Part shown: positions 58,667 to 64,000 of the stretch, piece by piece
How the letters are laid out: every line of letters begins with the position of its first letter
Position numbering within the stretch: the stretch's first letter is position 1
From: Zelopaecilomyces penicillatus
Lineage: Eukaryota > Ascomycota > Sordariomycetes > Hypocreales > Pseudodiploosporaceae
Length of the DNA stretch: 64,000 nucleotides
Reading direction: 5' to 3'
Assembly (NCBI GenBank): GCA_005765155.1
Contig: VCCP01000003.1
Span: 5,270,001-5,334,000 of the forward strand
Translations under genes and position numbers: made by a program
Notes under the pieces: generated by a model
The model's input: only the letters and a program-made list of their open reading frames with translations
Database searches by the model: none
What the model was told of the DNA's origin: nothing

Positions 58667-59389
58667 AGTTGCCGCTGATATGTAACATCGACTGGTGGAT
58701 TTTTTTGGCTTGTGTCGACGAACGAAACATTGACTTGATTCAAGAGATTGGCGTGTCACTGTTGTATTTTCACACCTTGCCAACTGCAGACAGTGTTGTC
58801 ATTACGAGCCACCCAAGCCACCTTCCCCTTCCAACAACTGCACAGGAGGATGAGCTGCTAACAGCAAGAACGATAGCGCACGAGACATGCGAGAAATGCC
58901 ATTTGGTGACGGTGAAGCATGAGGAAGTTTGTCACTGGATGTAAACCGCGTTTGTTAGTGCTCTAGTGGAGATCGGAATTTCCTCGGAGGCAACGGGAGA
59001 TATTGAAGTTACCCTAGAATTGGAGTTGCTGAGAACGACATATTAGAGAGGATAGAACAAGAACACAAATTAATGTCATAATCTGACCTAAGTTGGTCCA
59101 ATTCCTAAGTAGTTTGTTCAAGGTCCGTCCTGGACTGGTGATTACTAAGATAGAAAGCCTTCTTAATCACACTGAGATACATGATGGGGGACTCCAGATG
59201 TGTTGCACGTAATAAATGGAGGGATGGTTTGCGTAACGGTGCCAAATATTGATTTCACAGGACTTAAACCATCAGGAATAACCAGGACGTTCACCAATAC
59301 TGTCAATTCAAACTCTAGGGAACATGTACATGGCGTCTGCCAAAGCGATTCTCCAGTACCAACTATCAACTTAGCACCTCCATTGCAAT
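58667..59389. other. Intergenic between apc5 and cox13
   Basis: About 720 bp. Holds the apc5 promoter and the cox13 3' UTR, both minus strand. No other gene seen. Confidence 0.55.
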
Positions 59390-60095
59390 TTAAGCAACCT
59401 TATTCTTGTTGTGATAATTGACATCGTCATTCCAGCTGTAAGCATATTAGCACCGGATCGTATTTCTTGCAGCAATACATGCTACCACGCGGTTGAAATG
59501 TGGAGCTGATGTATAAATCGGATTACTTACAACAAGGTCTAGATCATTGGTTAGTACAATTAACAACAGAGCGCAAAGGAGGTTTGACTTACCTTATCAC
59601 CATTTCCCCATTGGTAGTTCTTAGTGCGAATATTCTGGTAAGGATACTCGGTGCGCTCCTCCAGAGGTGGCATATGGCTCCAATGCTCCCAATGGGCACT
59701 CCATAGCCACCATGCGTTGGCACCAGCGAGAGCCAGAGACGGAATAACACCGCTTTAATCCAGTCAGTTTCGCATTATGTCAATTTATATAAAGCATCGA
59801 ATATTTGTCGTCTGAATGATGTGAAATAGCGCATATGTAGAGCACGACGTACTAGATAGAGATCCTTTTCCACAAGGCTGTGAAGAATTAGCATCCCCAA
59901 TGATATATTCCAGCACAATGAAGCGCCAACGGATGAATGCGTACCAGTTGTACCCTTGGCGTGATCCTTGATATGCTGGCGTTCCTTGATGAACTCGTTC
60001 TCAGCGGACGAACTGGCCAGGCGGCGTTGCGATTGAGTGCGAATCTGCGCAGTGAAGCGCGAGCTGTTGCGAGCAACCAGTCGGGAGGCAAACAT
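59390..60095 (-). CDS. cox13: Cytochrome c oxidase subunit VIa (Cox13), 129 aa
   Basis: Nuclear-encoded single-pass subunit of respiratory complex IV in the mitochondrial inner membrane. Five exons on the minus strand: 60095-59945, 59877-59853, 59752-59593, 59538-59531 and 59435-59390, 129 residues. The basic, Ser-rich N-terminus (MFASRLVARNSSRF) is a mitochondrial presequence. Then the matrix part, the conserved LWKRISIY, the membrane segment IPSLALAGANAWWLWSAHWE, and the C-terminal HWSHMPPLEERTEYPYQNIR and NYQWGNGDKTLFWNDDVNY. Exon 4 is an 8-nt microexon (ACCTTGTT), flanked by CTAG and GTAAGT with a TACTAAC branch upstream; without it the conserved KTLFWND is lost. Confidence 0.93.
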
Positions 60096-60527
60096 CTTGA
60101 TCGTGGGTTAAGCGGCACAAGCACACAGGTTCAGTACCAGATGCGAGAGTTAAACCATAGAATGAAGCTCGGTTAGTTCCTGCCATGTTGCCTTATCCCT
60201 CAGGCGCGATATTTTCCCAAGGTCACGTGATAGCGTGACGTATTGTGAACTTGCCGCGCGTGGGGGCTTGTGGGAGGCGTTCTGACTCCGTGAACCGAAA
60301 CGACTGAAGGTGAGGCTCCACGTTATTACCACAGAATCGTTTAGCATACTTATTATAGCATTCTTCTGCAATCATTCAAATCAATTCTTTGCCAACTCCA
60401 AGAATTTCATACGTCCTTCCCCTAGAATGGTTATTATGAGGCTCTGTACTTGGAACAGCACCTTTGTTTCGTGCAACATCTGAATCTGTTTGGGTCACCC
60501 CCACTCACCTGGGAATTCTTTAGCAAC
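60096..60527. promoter_or_regulatory. Divergent promoter between cox13 and apn2
   Basis: 432 bp between the two start codons. No gene. No clear TATA box was identified. Confidence 0.5.
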
Positions 60528-63042
60528 ATGGGGTTTCGGATTACCACATGGAACGGCGCGTAGCAGCTCGACTTATGCTTAATTTCAGATAGTTGCGCTA
60601 ACATTATTCTGCAGTAAACGGCATCAGGTTAGCTCTTTCATCGTACACAATTTCTGGCAAGAACAACCTTATCTTACCCCTTGTCCAGAAATCCATTTGG
60701 ATATCAGCCATGGAGAGCACAGCGCAAGTTTCAAGTATGTATTTTTTATTGCGTTGGGATTGGCTTAACTCATGGATATTCCTCTAGGCAATGTTCGAGA
60801 TTCTAGAAGCAGACATAGTAATCATGCAAGAGACAAAGATACAGCTAAAAGACTTGCGGGATGACATGGTTTTGGTTCCTGGATGGGATGTGTTCTTCAG
60901 CTTACCGCGGCACAAGAAAGGTTAGTTACGAGTATACGCACCAGAAATCAACACACATAATCTTTTGGGCCTTTCGAGCTGACATACAGCTAGGTTATTC
61001 CGGCGTTGCAATATATACAAGAAACGATACTTGTGCTCCTATCCGTGCTGAAGAGGGGATCACCGGGGTCCTATGCCCCCCCAAGTCTACTACGCAATAT
61101 CGCGATCTGGCTCAAAGCCAGCAGATAGGTGGGTATCCTCGACAGGGACAACTATCTGGCAGCGTCGACGAGTTTACACTGGATTCTGAAGGGCGTTGCG
61201 TTATCCTGGAGTTTCCAGCTTTTATTTTGCTCGGAGTTTACTGCCCAGCAAATCGAGATGAATCGCGAAAAATATTTCGAATGGCTTTCCTGGAGGCTTT
61301 GGATGTGCGAATACGGAATTTGGTCGCAGATGGAAAGGAAGTCATTCTTACTGGTGACCTAAATATTGTACGCTCCGAGATTGATTCAACGAATGTCTTG
61401 GAGACGCTGCGTAAAGAAGAAATGACTATGGATGAATGGTTATCGGTACCATCACGGCGCCTATTTAATCAACTCGTATTCGATGGAGAGGTTCATGGTC
61501 CTCGCGACGAATCACGGCAGATCCCCGTTCTATGGGATCTTTGCCGACACTTTCATCCAACACGAGAAGGCATGAATACCTGTTGGGATACGAAACGAAA
61601 TACAAGACCAGCCAACAATGGCAGTCGCATCGACTATATTTTGTGCAGTAATGGATTAAAAGGCTGGTTTACACATGCTAACATCCAAGAGGGTCTTATG
61701 GGTTCTGACCATTGCCCTGTTTTTGGCACAATGGCAGACACTATTGTCACGTCGCCGGGTGACAAATCAATCAAGCTGTTAGATATCATGAATCCCCCTG
61801 GTATGTTCCACGATGGCAAACGGGTTCGGAACTGGGACTCAAAAGATATCTTACCCTTGTCAGCGAAACTTATCCCCGAATTTGATCGTCGCCGAAACAT
61901 TCGGGATATGTTCTCAAAAACAGTGGCTGGTTCTCTTACCCTTTCAACCAACTCAATAGCAGGGGCTACAGATAATACTATAAGAAGCTCGGATTTGGAG
62001 CTCAATACGAAATGTTTGCCTGACTCGACCGGAGTTTTCATCACCAAACTCGGCGTTCAGAGTAAGACGACGTACGCAATCGAGGTCAACAATTGTAAAG
62101 CTTATTTCGCGGAAGCTGACAGTGTCTTCTAGCCCTGCTTACCAGTTGCTGATGGGAAAACCAACGAGCACGAATGAAGCACCAAAGAAACGCGTTGCAG
62201 AGGCACTTGCGGCAAGTCCGCCAGGCAAGCGTAGCAGAGACGTAGTCCGCGATGACGTTAGCGGAATTGACGATAATGCCAGAATTGCTGAAACCGCTGA
62301 GACACGTTTCGTGGTCGGTGGAGTTGCGCCTGTCATTGGTGGGGGAGTGAGTGGACAAGTGAAGCCAACGAAGAGGAAAAGCCAGCAAACTTTACAGGGA
62401 TTTTTTAAACCAATGACACTCACCACTAGCACTGGGAACCCGGTGAGCAAAAACCACACTAACTTGAATAACAACGTTGAGACGACAAGTTAATGTCTTC
62501 CCGCACAGGTAACAACTAGTTCCACCCCCTCTAACCCCCTGTCGGCATCTGCCATCACCAACAACATACAACTGCCAACGGTGCCCCGAATCCCGTCTTC
62601 ACTACTGCCAGACACTTCCATTCAACAAACTTCGGGGTCCCGTGATCAACAGACGAGCAGGGGTGAGGACGTGGTGTTTGATCCGATTGAAGCAAAAGAG
62701 TCATGGTCAAAATTGCTCAGCGGAAGGCGGGTACTTCCCCGATGTGAATCGCACAACGAGCCGTGCATTAGTCTTGTCACCAAAAAGCCGGGCATTAATT
62801 GTGGTAAGTGTCCTTTTTTTCGGCTCAAGCCAAACTTGTCATTATTAGACTACATTTACTGGCCATGACAGAGTCTGCGTTATCTTTCTTTCTTGTCCAG
62901 ATGATAATGAGCATGAACGATTGACATTTGATTAGGTCGTTCCTTTTATATTTGCCCTCGGCCACTTGGTCCGTCTGGCGAGAAGGAGAAAGCGTCTGAA
63001 TGGCGGTGTGGAACATTTATCTGGAGCAGTGATTGGTCTTGA
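60528..63042 (+). CDS. apn2: AP endonuclease 2 (Apn2, exonuclease III family with GRF zinc finger), 669 aa
   Basis: Base-excision repair enzyme that cuts DNA at abasic sites and processes 3' ends in the nucleus. Eight exons: 60528-60555, 60615-60627, 60689-60734, 60788-60920, 60994-62071, 62133-62442, 62509-62803, 62936-63042; 669 residues, all phases agree. Catalytic motifs: RITTWNVNGIR (Asn near 10-12), MQETK with Glu44, TGDLNIVRSEID, GSRIDYIL, GSDHCPV with the catalytic His. A PIP-box-like QQTLQGFF lies in the tail (PCNA binding). The C-terminal zf-GRF has CESHNEPC, ICPRPLGPSG and WRCGTFIWSSDW. Intron 1 has a GC donor (G|GCGCGT) and exon 2 is only 13 nt. Two apparent stops (62130, 62493) lie in introns. 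Confidence 0.94.
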
Positions 63043-63859
63043 TAGGCGCAGGCAGTCGTTAGACCTCCAGAAAATTGGGAGTCTCGTAGATTGGCACGAC
63101 TGGATAGAACGCGAGTGGAATGATATAGACATGACAAATGATTGAAGAAATGATCAGCAATAGACAGAAATGATCAGCAATAGACAGAAATGATAAGCAA
63201 TAAACAGAAATGGCTAGCAATAGACAGATATAGCCAGCAATAGACAGATATGATGATGATGAGATACGGCGAGATATAAGTCTTGGAAAATTCCCCAAAC
63301 CACAGCATCACACTGGTGGTCAGTCCTTCGATCCATGTCATTGTGAAACCCCATAAACGTATTCCAGAGGTACTTTTATAAAAGCAACAAAGTACACCGA
63401 AAAGCATTCGGACTAATAGGGAAAGAAAACCAAAAAAATTTACAAAAAGACTTCTACTGATGCTCTGGAATTTTTTCTAGACAGAAGGGAAAAGTTATTA
63501 GGGAAGCGCATCAACTAGAAACGTTTTATATTTATATAAGACTAATATCTCTCAGAAAGCTTATAGCCATACTAAAGCTTTTCTGTACTGAACCCAGGCC
63601 AGTTTAAAACCGTACTAATAAACTGGATATGATCCCATTTTGAAGATGGAAAGACTTCTGAGAGGGGAAAAATGATAAGTTTTTAAACAGCAGCTATAGG
63701 TAGTATATATATGAATATAACCTTTTCCCTTCTAATAGCATTTTCCACAGCAATTTCTATTATTTATGGGTATAGGCTTTTGTACCGCTAGGTGCGTCAG
63801 ACCCAGGCAATAAAGTACTGTAATCATTCTCCAAGTATTCCACCCTGACATCATCCTCC
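63043..63859. other. Spacer between apn2 and the HMG-box gene
   Basis: About 800 bp between two convergent genes. Apart from the 20-bp tandem repeat at 63148-63247 it is AT-rich. No gene seen. It should contain both 3' UTRs and possibly the idiomorph border. Confidence 0.5.
63148..63247. repeat. 20-bp tandem repeat, five units
   Basis: Five head-to-tail units of 20 bp with consensus AAATGATCAGCAATAGACAG, positions 63148, 63168, 63188, 63208 and 63228. Units 1 and 2 are identical; later ones differ by one to five bases. A short GATGAT run follows. Confidence 0.9.
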
Positions 63860-64000
63860 TCATTTCTTCACTGGTGATTTCTTGGTCGTGTATTTGTAAT
63901 CGGGATACTTCTCTTTGTGAATTCGATCCTCTTCCTGGGCCATTTCTTGCCAAAACGCTTTGTTTGCTGCAGGCTCTTCCTTCCACATGGCCGCAATCAA
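63860..64000 (-). CDS. HMG-box mating-type protein, C-terminal fragment
   Basis: The gene runs off the right window edge; only the last 46 codons and the stop (63862-63860) are visible. The sequence reads ALIAAMWKEE..., FWQEMAQEEDRIHKEKYPDY and then a short basic tail. The third helix of a MATA-type HMG box has exactly this shape: a Trp in helix 2 and KEKYPDYKY at the end. It lies tail-to-tail with apn2, next to cox13 and apc5, the usual neighbours of the MAT locus. It could be MAT1-1-3 or MAT1-2-1. The stop 8 residues after KYTTKK, i.e. a very short tail after the box, makes MAT1-1-3 slightly more likely, but the window does not decide it. Confidence 0.82.
   Translation of the reverse strand: MIAAMWKEEPAANKAFWQEMAQEEDRIHKEKYPDYKYTTKKSPVKK

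Noticed and set aside
62443..62508. In-frame TAA near 62491 in apn2 (apparent loss of the zinc finger)
   Set aside because: It lies inside a 66-nt intron with GTGAGC donor, CACTAAC branch and CACAG acceptor; phases agree on both sides.

Overview
The window is nuclear DNA of a filamentous ascomycete, very probably a Sordariomycete and most likely in the order Hypocreales. The evidence is short GT-AG introns (about 50-150 bp) with CTAAC/CTGAC branch sites, a fungal Zn2Cys6 regulator, an Hsp30-type small heat-shock protein, an ApsA/Num1 homologue and dispersed 5S rRNA genes. The right end carries the conserved gene group that borders the mating-type locus (apc5, cox13, apn2, HMG-box gene). Gene models below were assembled by eye from splice signals and reading-frame continuity. 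All coordinates are therefore predictions.

Layout. 0-8 kb: a possible catabolic cluster with an FAD amine oxidase (cut by the window edge), a 253-aa short-chain dehydrogenase, a divergently transcribed Zn2Cys6 regulator, and a dihydroxyacetone-synthase-type transketolase. 9.5-9.9 kb: two 5S rRNA genes in tandem that differ by paired (compensatory) substitutions. 11-16.2 kb: a 1702-aa megasynthase (adenylation, carrier, then three membrane-flanked left-handed beta-helix modules) built like bacterial epsilon-poly-lysine synthetase. 16.7-19.1 kb: hsp30 and a secreted protein of the bacterial tungstate-binding (TupA-like) family. 20.6-27.7 kb: a cryptic transcription unit, a 108-aa protein, an intron-containing tRNA-Tyr and a 686-aa fungal orphan.

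29-34 kb is an accessory, decayed stretch: a DUF3716-like gene with a doubtful start, a tandemly duplicated broken gene, and a Ty3/gypsy reverse-transcriptase/RNase H relic. 36-46 kb holds a small membrane protein, a possible coding relic and the large nuclear-migration gene apsA with its internal repeats. 49-54 kb has cwc24, a 110-aa orphan and a Ser/Pro-rich protein whose exon structure I could not resolve.

55-64 kb: CIA30 (complex I assembly), apc5, cox13, apn2 and the 3' end of an HMG-box gene. This is the classical flank of a fungal MAT idiomorph, so the window stops just inside the mating-type locus.

The most interesting items are the megasynthase, the 5S isotype pair, the MAT boundary, and two microexons (8 nt in cox13, 13 nt in apn2, the latter following a GC-AG intron).
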